A program made the position numbers and the translations under genes. The notes beneath the pieces are model-generated. The model did not search any database and was not told the DNA's origin. It worked only from the letters and a program-made list of their open reading frames with translations. Positions 13,101 to 25,200 of a stretch of DNA of 64,000 bases are shown here, in pieces. Source of the DNA: Diploscapter coronatus (taxonomy: Eukaryota > Nematoda > Chromadorea > Rhabditida > Rhabditidae); NCBI GenBank assembly GCA_964036155.1, contig OZ038423.1:64867249-64931248 (forward strand). The letters run 5' to 3'. The stretch's first letter is position 1. Every line of letters begins with the position of its first letter.

Positions 13101-16100
13101 GGTAAAGTGGAAATTTTTAATTTGAGACATTACCTCGTCGTGATTCGATGACTTCCCTCCTCGTGCATCGTTCTCGCACTTCTGGGGCTGTTTGCGGACA
13201 GGATCCTGAGTGAGTATTATTTTGGCTGGGAATATAAAGTAGCCAACTCTATGTATTTATTTGTTTCATTTTTGTTTAACAATATCTGATTGCAATTCTT
13301 TCGAAACACTAACTTATGCCTTTCAATTCAGTTTCTGCAACAATCCCCCTTCCGTGGAACCGTACGAATGGCCAGACGACATCACGAAATGGCCGCGCTG
13401 CTTCGACTCTGCCGCTGGAGAGTTCCTCCCGAGACACATGACTTGTCAGGTTGGCAGCATTTTTGCCCTGAATATTTGACGAATTCAAATTTTCACGAGT
13501 CAGGGATTTCAAATCAAATTTGGCATTTTCCGTTTTGCGGAGTAACAGCGTGGCGAAGCGTTGAATGTTAAGTGATTTTTACCATTAGTAGCTGAGATTA
13601 TTCTTGTCATATGACTCGATTTCTTTCTTGAAAATACAAGAGACCTCATCATTAGGCAAAATCACTCCATCATTGCACATCCTGTTATTTCGTAAAATGC
13701 CAATAATTGCCGTTAACTTTGCAATGGTATTTTATATATTTAAAGAAATGATAATGGCAATAGATCTATGTATTGTTAATTTTTCAAGTCATAAAATTCA
13801 TCTATAAAAAATTGACACACACTCTTACTTGAATTCTTGACGATTATCATAAAGACTTCTGTAATTATCACAGAAACTTGCATTATATAAATTCTGTCCC
13901 TTTCAGTTAAGCGGCCGTCCCTGCTGCATCCAACTGCAAGGCCTTTGTCGAATTGCAACCAAGGAATACTGCAACTTCGTCAATGGATACTGGCACGAAA
14001 ATGCAACGCTCTGCAGCCAGGTGGGAATAAATTTCATGAGTGGTTTGAGGCTTTCTAAACACATGGTTTTCAAACGTGCAGATTTATGAATTATCTTGTC
14101 CTTTCACAGACAAACACGTAGATGTGTAGTGATAGTGTCAAATATGTGAATTACACTGCATTGATGAATCCGAATGAATCGTAATGCACATTGTGCAGTA
14201 TGCTTTTGCAGGTGGACTGTTTCTCGGACGTGTGTGGGATGATTCCATTCTTCCGGCGAGACCACCCCAACCAGCTCTATCGACTCTTCATTTCCCTCTT
14301 CGTGCATGCTGGGTATTTTATATATTTACTTCACTTACGTTTAGTTTGAATTCATGCAACTGCATTTTCTTAAGAAACAATTATTTTGAAAGATACTGAT
14401 TTCAGCAAAGAGAAAGAATATTTGACTTCTACGGTATTAGGTTTGCGGTGAACAGAAAAAATCAAACGAATTCTAGATGAGGTACTGAGAAATGATAAAT
14501 AGGATTCCTTTCTTCTGAAATCAGTTTTTTTATTTGACTTCGAAAGTATTGCTTTGATTATCTGTCTTATTAAGTTTGCTCCATCTGGCGATAACAGTTC
14601 TGGTGCAGTTGTGGCTGATGCGCGACCTCGAGGCCCTGATTGGCTGGAAGCGAATGGCTCTCCTCTATTTCGTCTCGGGAATCGGGGGCAATCTAGCTAG
14701 TGCCATCTTCGTGCCTTTCAATGTAGGTTATTCATTTTCAATGTTGCGTAAACTGTCCTTCCAAATAGAAGAAAATAAAAAATAAAGAAAAAATAGTGCA
14801 TGAGAGAGGTTTTACTTTTGGAGAGAAAGTTTACCAGAGCTATTTTGAATTGATTTATTCAACTTTTTCCCAATTCAGCCCGAAGTTGGTCCTTCTGGCT
14901 CACAACTGGGCATTCTTGCTGCTCTCCTAGTCGATGTCTATCATCACAGGTCAAATTTTTAACTATACGCGATTTTCTCATCAATCATAACTTTATTTGT
15001 AATAATTCAAAATAGATGACTTTGAAATAAAGAAGATAAGACATGAACACTTCTTTTTTATTCAAGTCTGCTCTCTTTATTTTTATATTGTCTCCTTTTT
15101 ATGTCTCTTCTTTCCATGCTACCAAAACTCATTTCTTTCTCGGTCGTCTAGCTTCCTATGATTAATCTCGAAATAGCTTTCAATGACTGCCATCAAATTT
15201 AGTGAATTGAAATGAATGAAACCCTCATTCCAGATCGTTTATTGCGGAGCCGTGGAAGGCCATTGGATGGTTGCTTCTGGTGGTGTTCCTTCTCTTCCTG
15301 GCCGGCCTCATTCCCTGGGTCGATAATTGGGCCCATCTCTTCGGATTCATTTTTGGACTTCTCATCACTATTGGTTAGTTCAAATTATATTATACAAATT
15401 TATAAGATTATAACTTTTCGAAATAACATGTAGAAAGGGCGCGATTTCTTCCCAAAACTCTCTTCTCCTAAAAATTTTCAAATGTCTTCGTTTTCATAAT
15501 CAATGATGAGATTTTATTTGAATTTTGAAGGCCAAAATGAGGAATTTAGACGGCTATTCTTTTTATTGAAATATTAATTTCGTATCATTATTACTCATGA
15601 TAACAGATTTCAAAATATATATTATGGTATCTTGAAATTTTCATTTCAGTTACATTTCCGTACCTGGACTTCAATCCCGAGGAGAAAACACCAACAGAGA
15701 AGTCGAACGAGAACGAAGAGAGGGAGATAGAGAGGGAAGAGGCAAGCAGACGCATTCTGAAAGGACTGTGGAGGAGACGTCTGGCAGTGACCGTGTCCTT
15801 CGTGTTGATGACCTCTCTCCTCGGCATTCTCGGCTACTTCTTCATTTGGAACGTCGATGTGAGTCTTTCCTTAGAACTTATTTTTAAAGAGCAGATTTAA
15901 ACTTCAAAAATAATGAATGAGGGATTTTCAAACTGATTTTACAAAGATCAAATGGCATACACATTTGCATTCGCAGAAATTAGCATGTGTTATTCACTAG
16001 TTGTGCCACATTTAAGATCATAATTTACAATGCTTTTCTTCTAAATTATCAAAAGAGTCCACCTATTTTTAACTTTGCCTAGAGAATAACAAACAGCGCG

Positions 16101-16243
16101 ACATATTCTAACTAGTTTACCAATTTCAGATGAACTGTCCATTCTGCGAGTATTTCAACTGCATAAATATCAAGAGGATAACAGGCAGCGATCATTTCTG
16201 TGACAACAGCGGACAAGAGCTCACGAAATGGCTACCTATTTGA
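7160..16243 (+). CDS. iRhom: Inactive rhomboid (iRhom/RHBDF family)
   Basis: Twenty-eight exons give 3240 nt and 1079 residues: 7160-7196, 7245-7479, 7847-7986, 8158-8267, 8313-8428, 8761-8912, 8966-9084, 9281-9535, 9883-9981, 10132-10228, 10786-10848, 11112-11197, 11246-11305, 11352-11435, 12058-12147, 12192-12269, 12315-12467, 12867-12950, 12992-13075, 13127-13209, 13332-13449, 13907-14020, 14212-14312, 14575-14722, 14879-14949, 15234-15373, 15650-15858, 16130-16243. A disordered cytosolic N-terminus of about 580 residues leads to TM1 ([12 protein letters not shown]). Next comes the Cys-rich lumenal iRhom domain with [10 protein letters not shown] and GRPCCI, then the rhomboid TM core ([28 protein letters not shown]). 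These blocks match vertebrate iRhom1/2 closely. iRhoms are ER/Golgi rhomboid pseudoproteases that control trafficking of ADAM17 and EGF-family ligands. The GxSG site reads GPSG near residues 906-909, with the blocking Pro but also a Ser; the TM2 Asn is absent. The first 48-nt intron and the non-consensus acceptor at 13126 are the least certain joins. Confidence 0.9.
9647..9731. repeat. Degenerate hAT-like MITE fragment
   Basis: An intronic 85-bp stretch in the iRhom gene that begins CTGGGGTGTACGAAGC and ends GCGCATCCCTAA, with TTTCGAAATCGAAATT-like sequence between. It resembles the better copies at 10534 and 22640, but the terminal inverted repeats are weak. Confidence 0.35.
10534..10671. 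repeat. hAT-like MITE in an iRhom intron
   Basis: A 138-bp element between iRhom exons 10 and 11. It begins CAGGGGTGTTCGAAAT, and its other end read in reverse complement is CAGAGGTGTTCGGAAT. CAGGGG-type ends are typical of hAT elements. No coding capacity; the flanking duplication is unclear. Confidence 0.55.
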
Positions 16244-19200
16244 ATTCCTTTGTTTTCTTTTTGTTTATGATTTAGGTTGTGATTTCCTCCCCTTCGCCTT
16301 CTCATATGGATACTCAATTGTTGTGTTGATTCGTTGTGTTTCATCTAGAATCTCTGTTCATGTAGTGTCTGCCTAGCTGCGCGTTGCACGCCTAGATTCG
16401 TGCCTTCCGTCTACTTCTTCCTGTCCCTGAAATCTCCCAGTTCATCAGTATTTTCACGCCTTAATATAAGATACTTTCACTTTCTACTCCAAATCTGATT
16501 CTCTGCACCTGTCAGAGTGACCGATCTCAGCTGAGCTCGGCCAAGATAATTTTTTCAGACCACTCGGCTTATTTCAATCTGAAAAAATGTCCTGTTTCAA
16601 AAAGACCGCCCACTTCGAGGCAGATCTCAGAGTGGCAGTTTGCAGTTGGACCGAAAATGACTGCTCAGTCAATATCAATCATTTGTAGTGCAATTTCACC
16701 ACAGTTGAATTCAGTTGAGTCCTAGGTCTCGATCAAGGCTAAACTCAACAGTGCTGGCTGCTGGCAGATTCAGAACCTTTTCCCGACACGAAATAGGAAG
16801 TGCAAATATTCCTGTTATTCCATAAATTTTGTCATATTTTATAAGTCATTTCCAGCTCAGTGGCCTTATCTTTACTATTAGCTCAGCCATGCTCGTCCCT
16901 TATTTTTGTCATATCTCATATCTCAGTCTTAGGAATCAAACTTAGAGTGACCTTATCCAATCATATCAAAATCATACACATCCTTTGCTTGATTGTCATC
17001 TACCAAAATGCTCTAATCTCACAATGTCACATTGATGGTTTTAAATTAAACTTATGATGCAATTTTCGATTTTTGATCTTGTAATAAAGAATTTATTCTT
17101 CGAAGTGGCATTTTTGCGTAGAGAATTGTTCAATTCGACTAGATTATCTAGCAATTTTGAATGTTTCGGAGTAAAACTGATGAATGAGCTCTCGTACAAC
17201 CCCGTAAAGTGCGTGTTGCTCATGCCACCACTTGTTATTGCAAATTTGATGATATCTCATAATTGTGAAATAAGGCAGCGAATCATTGAATAATTCAGGG
17301 GCGTTTTTATGTGCGCACCGAGAATATAGCCGATGCACATGCAAAGTGACAGTTGTAGAATGGAAGGAGAAGTTCGGAGAATGTGACGCAATGATGCAGC
17401 AGACACATCACCTGAGCCTATCTCCATTCATACAATCATCAGCCAGCTATTTAGAAGTGTGATGATGCAGTCAGCATCAATCTCACCCTCACTTTGCGCA
17501 TTCTAATGAATTATTCATTGGAGGAGTGAAAACTACCCGCAAGAGGATAGAATGCAATGATTCTGATGACGAAATACGAATTCTGGAAGACGAAGAGTTC
17601 GAAGGTTATTGCTAAAGAAGAATATAGGGATAAAATGGACAAATGAATGTCGTACACGAGATACGAAAGTTGCAGGTTGAGGAAAGAATTTATGATCAAA
17701 GATGATCTCCACAATTGAAACATTTGCCGTGATCCTATCTCTTTAGACTATAGTTCGTATTTTGAAGCGTAACTAATGCATTATTTATGCGGCATTTATT
17801 ATTGCATACAGCAAAGTATTTCTATTAAAAATGTTAATAATTTTTTACGTCTGTCATAAATCCATCTCATTAGAGTTGAGATTAAGCTAGAGGTGCGGCT
17901 TGGCGACGCTGATATGCAGTGTTGACACTGTGACACTAAGCATCAATGCAAAAGTTATTGGCATTGAAAGGTATCAGTGTTGATGTCGCAATTTTGACAA
18001 TTATCAGTATCAGTGTCAATAAAGTTTTGTCATAATCGAATTCCTTGATGAGGATGAGACTGAAAACAAATTAAAGCTAGAAATGCTTATCGAAAATTCG
18101 GAATCGAAATTCTATCTCATTTATATTCGGAAGATTAAAAAATCAACAATTCTAAATCCTTCCTTCCTTCTTCGGTTTATCTGTGATCGAGTTCTTGCAT
18201 CACGTTTCTGTATTGTCTTCTGATCCGTACAACTCCACCTCTCCATCACATTTTTCTCGTATCATCTTCTCTTCCCTATCTGGACAACTGATATGCAATT
18301 GCAATGAATGTTAATGCATAACAAGCCTCTCGGATAACGAATGACTGGTGCTCAGAGAGAGGACCTGAATGAATGGAAGGGAATAGGCAGAAAGAAGGGC
18401 CTGCCGACTTGATATTCGATTCAGGGGAGGGCTTGTCATTTCGCATATCTTCCCTTTATTGCTCCCTATTCGAGGCATCAGAGCATCAGTCTGTCATTTT
18501 CATTTCCCTGATATCATCCACTACATAACGAGGCTGTTTTATTAATAGATTGCGATGGTAGTAAATGGAATTTTATAAGGAATAATGAGTAAAGTGAAGG
18601 GTGGAAGGTGGAACAAGGCAGCTTCTCGTGACTGAGAAGTTAGTACATCTTCATCCTCACGTCTGCTCTTGTTCAAGTGTATCTCTTCATCTTGCATCTA
18701 TTTAGCATATCCAATGAATAATATCCAACCTAAGCTTTATCCCCTTCTTTTCTCCACTTCTGCCTTCAACAACACCCCTTCTTCATTCCAACATTCATCC
18801 AGTAGTTCGGTGTGTTTTTCATTCAAATTATCTTTCAAATAGTCTATCAGAAATCTCCAATCATTATTCTTCTGACGCATTTGTCTGATCGCAAACCACA
18901 ATTTCTATTCAATTTCTGCGTTGATTACAATCTACCTTCATCACTTACAATTAATCTTTCTGTCTGCTAATAATCTCTGAATGTGATTTGCCAATCAGCT
19001 TTGCTCTTTTAACTGAGCAGTTTTTCTTTCGAATATTTCAATAAGCCTAATTCAAGGAATGCCCTCTCCTCTCTTTTATGACCATTAGCAACAAATTCAT
19101 AAGCCATCTCGTTCCTTTGCCATTCTGCATAGTTTTTCCCAGCCCTTTTTCTAGTTTGTTGGGATATTTTTATCTTCCTTCTAGAGGCACAAAAGGATAT

Positions 19201-20350
19201 TAAAATTTTCAATTTCAACACATCGTCACATATTTCGAGAGCCATTATCTCGGATTCGAAGCAATGCAAATTCTTATTTTTCCGCAAATCCTAAAATAGT
19301 ATAGATCTCTGCAGTATCTGGACTCTTATATATGAATTGTTATGAATGTGACGAATGCAATGCTTCGGATCGAACATCACCAAATATTCATTTTTGCTTT
19401 TATATATAATTTTATTACTTACTTCCTAATGATGTGACTTTATTTATTTTTATCACACTGAAATTATCCCATTATCTGATACAAGCTTATTTCATTGAGT
19501 TAGATCATGCTGAATTTTGTACTTTTGCAACATATAATCTAAGAAGAAGTGCACACAATTTTGTTTTAACCCACATATAATATTTCAAGAAGTCGCCTGT
19601 TCATACGATAAAATGTTACATAACCATAAATTGAAATGTCTAGTTAGATTAGCGCAATTTTTGGTGTTATTTCCGCTAAATAAATTTGGGTATACAATTC
19701 TCATGTTTTGCCACTCGCTTAACTTTTCTTTTCAATTCATCCAAGCGACATTTTCTCCATCCTTTCATTTTCCCTGCTTTTCGCCAATCATTTCTTTATG
19801 CGATTACTGTAGTTTTGATAGATGAAGTTGACTTTGATGCTTTCATAAAAATGACAAAGTGGGGGTAAATTAGCCAGAAAAGTAGCAATGTGGGAAAAGG
19901 TAATAACTGGAAATTCGTTGAGAAACCAAATAGAGCACTATCATTTACGTCATTTTTCTGATGTGCATAAGTTATTGACAAAAACTCGACTTTTTAATCG
20001 TAATATTCTACTGATTCTTAAAAGATATTGTTATTATGTGTTAAAACGACATCCTTCTAGCTTCATTCGAACCTTAATTTAATTGCTTAAATTTCAAATG
20101 CAAAAGTTGGGATAAGTTTTATAACAATTTCCTTGAAATTAACTATTGTTAAAGTGGCGATCTTCACCAACTTCTGACAATTCTGATGCCTAATTAAACT
20201 TTCATGGTGATTTTAATATAGCGCATTAATATTCCTTTTTACTCGGTATTGAATAAGCAATTCTTTCGATAATATAATTCATATATTGATCGTCGTTAAA
20301 ATCGAGCATTAATCTAATCAATCTATTTTTCCATTTAGTTTTGTTAAGGT
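16244..20350. other. Intergenic region between iRhom and flp-21
   Basis: No exon chain could be supported in these 4.1 kb. The first part must include the iRhom 3' UTR; an AATAAA lies at 17083, about 840 nt past the stop, and is only a weak poly(A)-signal candidate. Scattered frames of 60-92 codons lack splice context or family resemblance. The region just upstream of 20351 should hold flp-21 promoter elements, but none can be named by eye. Confidence 0.45.
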
Positions 20351-21331
20351 ATGCGGTCGAGCTGCAGATTCCTAGTGGCTCTGTTGGCCTTCCTCCTCTC
20401 GTGGGTCGCATCACTACCCTTGAGCGATAATGAAGCAGCTCAATTATGTCAGTTTTCATTCCACAAATGCCGAAAAGATTTATAAATTAATTTCATGCAC
20501 AAATATTGATAATTAAAAATAGCATTTTATAACACATCACTTTTTTTGATATCACGTCTACAGTGACACACAAAAGTTAAAACAGTTTATGATTTTCACT
20601 CTCATATCCATTAACGAAGAATGTGTTTCCCTACACAATGACTTCAAGTTGTCAGTGAGCATGGCTAAAGTGCTACACTCGATTTTAGACCTATTTCGGT
20701 TTCACTTTTGATTTTGGACTATTTCGTGCATATTTCAACTCTTGTTTATGATTATAAATCATTCTGTAACATTTTTGATCAAGTTACACCTGTCTTTCTC
20801 CGTTAGCGAGCATGATAGAGCGATTTAAACACTTTTCATATTTAGATTTTTATCGAAACAACTTTTTGAAATTTGTGCAAACTTGAAGATTACATTAAGT
20901 GAAGTGATTCTAAAAATGTCGACTAAATTGATTCATAAATAAACCTGAAAATGATAATTTGAAACATCGGGCATTGTTCCAAACTTCTGGATACTTTTTG
21001 CAAAAATCTACTTCATCTGAGGGAATATTATAAATAACATAGTAGTGAAGAATAATTATTCATAATAACTATTAAAAATGCCATAAATTTCAGTTGGCCG
21101 ATATTTGCAACGATTTAGTGGATCTGAACCTTCAGGATATTATTATGAGCATGAGTAAGTTATAGATGGACTTTTATCTCGAAGTAAATTGATTATTATT
21201 TCATGACTTTTTTTTAAACCCAGATAAAGTTTATGCATTATTATATGAATTAAATTTGGACATGAACGAATAGAGTTTCTTTCAGGTCGAATAAACGCGG
21301 ATTAGGACCTCGTCCTCTGAGATTCGGCTAA
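20351..21331 (+). CDS. flp-21: FMRFamide-like neuropeptide precursor FLP-21
   Basis: Three exons (20351-20447, 21094-21154, 21286-21331) encode a 67-residue secretory precursor. Residues 1 to about 21 form a signal peptide (basic start, then LVALLAFLLSWVA). A short spacer follows, then a Lys-Arg cleavage site and GLGPRPLRFG directly before the stop codon. Processing would give GLGPRPLRF-amide, the Gly donating the amide. This is the known sequence of nematode FLP-21, a ligand of the NPR-1 receptor in Caenorhabditis, where it acts in neurons controlling aggregation and oxygen responses. One peptide copy per precursor is also the known layout. Phases join exactly, and a CCATTTAG acceptor-like site sits 13 nt upstream of the ATG. 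No C-terminal dibasic site is needed because the Gly is the last residue. Confidence 0.93.
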
Positions 21332-21579
21332 ATCATCCCAGCTCAAACCCACTCCAACCACCCATTGACCACCATCAATCGTCATCACCCATCAGACGAT
21401 CAGATCGGCCAAATTCACTGCACCTATCGCCCAGTGTTTGCCTCTTCCTTTCTATCCATTCCCATACTATTCGTCTGCTTTGTCTATCCACTCCCAATCA
21501 ATTATTTGTTCGTTGCTGCAGAGGTGTTGAAAATAAAAATATCACGAATTTACATTCTCTAGTTTAATCGAATTTGTAT

Positions 21580-21585
21580 AATAAA
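21580..21585 (+). terminator. Poly(A) signal candidate for flp-21
   Basis: AATAAA lies about 250 nt after the flp-21 stop codon in AT-rich sequence, at a plausible distance for its 3' end. A second AATAAA-like motif occurs about 30 bp downstream. Confidence 0.4.
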
Positions 21586-22260
21586 GTTGTGTTGATATCT
21601 ATTGGAGAAAATAATAAAATATAGGAGTACAAGAATTGACTGACTGAAGTGTGGCTACTTTAACTGCTGACTCCTTGAGCAAACAGCAGTTTTCGCAGAA
21701 TCGTATGATTTGAATCCATAAAAGTGCTTGTCCTGCCTCACAATCAGCTTTGTGTATTGTGAATGTGCATCATCTTCTGCTTCTCAATGTCATCCTCAAT
21801 CTTGCCTCTCCCATTTCCTTTTCCCTTACAGTCAGCCTACATTCGAATACCCTGTTGACATATCAAAATGCTCGCATTCGCAAATTCACTAGCCAGCACA
21901 ATTTTTGAAAGGCAAGATAGTTTCATCATTTTATATTTTCGATAAAAGCATAGTTAGCACTGTTGAATAAATTATACTTCCAACTTTGGATAGACTTCAT
22001 CACTCAATTTATACTTGAAGTAGATTTAAAGTTCTTTCCAAATTTTTCAGAAGTAAGAGGCGAACTATTTTTTTATCTTCATACAGTGACTCACAAGTAT
22101 TTAGAGCAATGCATGGATTTTGGAGTGTTTCACATCTACTTTCAAAGAAACATTTTTTTCGGAAATCTATAGGCTTACAAATAACATTGAGCGACAATTT
22201 TTTCCAAATTCTCACTCGGATTGATCAATGAAAATACAAAATTTGGAAACTCTAAATAGC

Positions 22261-25200
22261 ATGCATCGTTTCAAAAATTTGTGAGCCGCTATATTTCATT
22301 CATATCTTTAGTGAGCATTGTTTCAGCTACTTCAATCTAGTTTTGTTCCACCCAAAGAAAGTCCTCTTCGTAACAATATCGATATCTTCGATACTCACTC
22401 TTTATGCAGTCGTATTCAATTACAAAACGTTTAATTTCAATCCATCGAAGGTAAATATTTCGTGAGAAACGTTTGATCGAAACCTGCAAACAGGGCTTCG
22501 AAACGAGGCGAACAGATTTGTCAGCAGCCCGACTGGCTCTCGAACGAATCGCTGCCGTCACTCCCGAATCTGTCGAAATACTCAAATGGTATCTGAGGTA
22601 ATCGGAAAGAATAAGTATGACTGGAATCAGAGCTGTAATCAGGGATGCACGCATTTCGACTTCGAAAAATTTCAGATAAAAACTTTGTGCACCCCTGGTT
22701 TCAATACGTTCAAACATTTGAGACTTGCATCCAGCAGCGATTTCTATTTCGATTTCGAAACCATAGTTGAGTTAGTATATCCTAGATGAAACGAAAATTG
22801 TGAAAGCGAATATTAGAATCAAAATTGGACTTCAAACGTCTTCAAAATCAAAATTCCATCTAATTCCTGTTGCATATGAAACAGTTCTATTCTAAAAATT
22901 TTAAATTAAAGCAAACACCCAGCGATTGACAAACGATCAGCTGAAACGAACGATCTTCTGAGCTTGTCGAATGAAGCAGACCCTGACGAATGGCTGATCG
23001 ACAGCACGAATGGGTAAAATCCAGTATAGCTGATCAGAAATCATAAAATTCTATAGATCTACTACCTTCGAACCAATAACGGTCAATTATGATGACTATG
23101 GTGTCAGTGCGGAGCCGAATCGAGAAGATCTCGATGACGTTTGTGAAATGTACAATTCATTTCCGAAAAGCACTCCATATGAGGTAAGAGTCCCAAAATA
23201 GTCTATAGATGATAGGAATAGAAATTAAAATATTTGCAGGTTATTGACTATTTAGCAAAGATAATGATTCGAGTTGGTAGCTGGGATGAAGTAATTGTTA
23301 TTATGGATTGTTTATCTCTTCTGAAAATTTAGTTGTTCACGTTAGATGTATTCCAACACTTATGTAAAATCGATGAAGTGATTGATGCTGTAATGACGGA
23401 GCATAGTTTCCGAGAAGACACCACAAATCATTCCTTCAATCTGCCTTATTACGCACTGTGCCTAAATTTAACGACACCGAATTTATGTGAAGCCCTGAAT
23501 CAGAAGGAGTAGGCTAATTATCTTATGCTACTTTAAAATTAAATAAATTTTTAGCATCAATGTCTTGAGAGATGTTCTATTAGAATGTTATTCAAATTCT
23601 TCTAGTCCAGTCTGCTCGTATGAAACTGTTATGCAAGCGATGCACTACTTGATGCCGAAACAGTGGAATGAAAAGGAGAAAATGTTCACTGTCGTTCTGA
23701 AAGTTCGAATCAGAGGAAAAAATTCTCCAAATATTGCATTTAGGTCGCAATGTTCCACGGATCCAATCGAGCTTTCTACGATGCACTCGCGACTCGACTC
23801 ATCGATCACATCGAAAACAGTCCATTCAATTTGAAGCTGAAGGGAATCGCATTTAATCTCAAAGAGAAGATCTTCTTGGATGTGCTTATCAGCGATAGCA
23901 AATACGCTCTCATTTCGGGTTAGTTCCATTAAAGATCAGCCTTGTTCGAAATATAGAATATGAATTGTGGATAGTTTAGATTTTGATTCTATTTTTTTCA
24001 TAATTAAATTTCGGAACAGCGTTTTTTTATGGTATTCCAAAATTGACCTAAAAGTTACTTCGCAAACCGTATTTGCATCTCAGTTCAACAAGTTCACTTA
24101 TCTATGCCAAAACGTTTGTCGAAATTTGTCGTTATACTCAAACTGATGATACATTAATACTGGAAGTTTAATCTGAATTCAACGGAAATGTTCTTCGTGA
24201 AACCAAGAGAGTGGGATAAAATCAATTCACAGCTTTTTTTAACAACCTGACTTCTTTCAGGGATCTTGGTATTTGGATGTTTCCTGATCTATGCTCAAAG
24301 TATTTTTTTCACTGCGATGGTGCTGATTACTGTGGTTCTTTCTATTGGACTCGGGTTTTATATTTATTCTGTAAGCTATAGTGTTCACGTGATTTCAAAA
24401 AAGCATATTCTTCCTCAGGTAGTGTTAGGAATTGATTTCTTCCCCTTTATCAATTTGCTAGTTCTCGTGCTGCTGATAGCCATTGGTGCCGACGATGCAT
24501 TCGTCTTGTCTGTGTATTTTCGCAGTGAGAAGAAGGTTACTATTTCATTTATTATTTTTTCCTCATTCATTGCAATACCAGAAACTGTCCTATTTATCAT
24601 ACGAAGTAGGCAACCCCTATCTGCCTATCTACAAGGAGGCAGACGCCCTTCGGGCTGCTCTCCGCAATTCCCTGCATCACTCCTTACTCTCGATGTTCAT
24701 CACTTCAGCCACGACAGCCATTGCATTCCTCACCAATCTCACTAGCAGCGTCATTGTGTTGCGGTAGAAATACAAGAATTTCATGAGTTGAAATTTAGCA
24801 TTATGAAATACAAACTAGTACAACAAAAATAAGATTTCTCAAAAAAGTCGACTCATAAATTAACTCAAACTTTAGATGCTTCGGTATATTTGCCTGTTCA
24901 ACCGTTCTGGCGAATTATATTCTTCTTCTGTTCCTTCTTCCCTCCACAATGATGCTCAAATCCTGTAGCCATGTTCGCACCTGTTCCTTCTTGACTCACT
25001 TCAACCTTCCATTCCAAACAGCCCAATTCACTTCTCGTTTTGGATGGATCATTATCGGTTTCGGAATTTTGTTGACAGCCACTTCTGCTGCTCTAATTTT
25101 CATATATCCTGGAATGTCCATGCCGAGATTTAATCCAACGAAGGTAAATTTTCATTAAAACATAAGTGCACGGAAAAAGTACCTGCGCCATAATGCGTTC

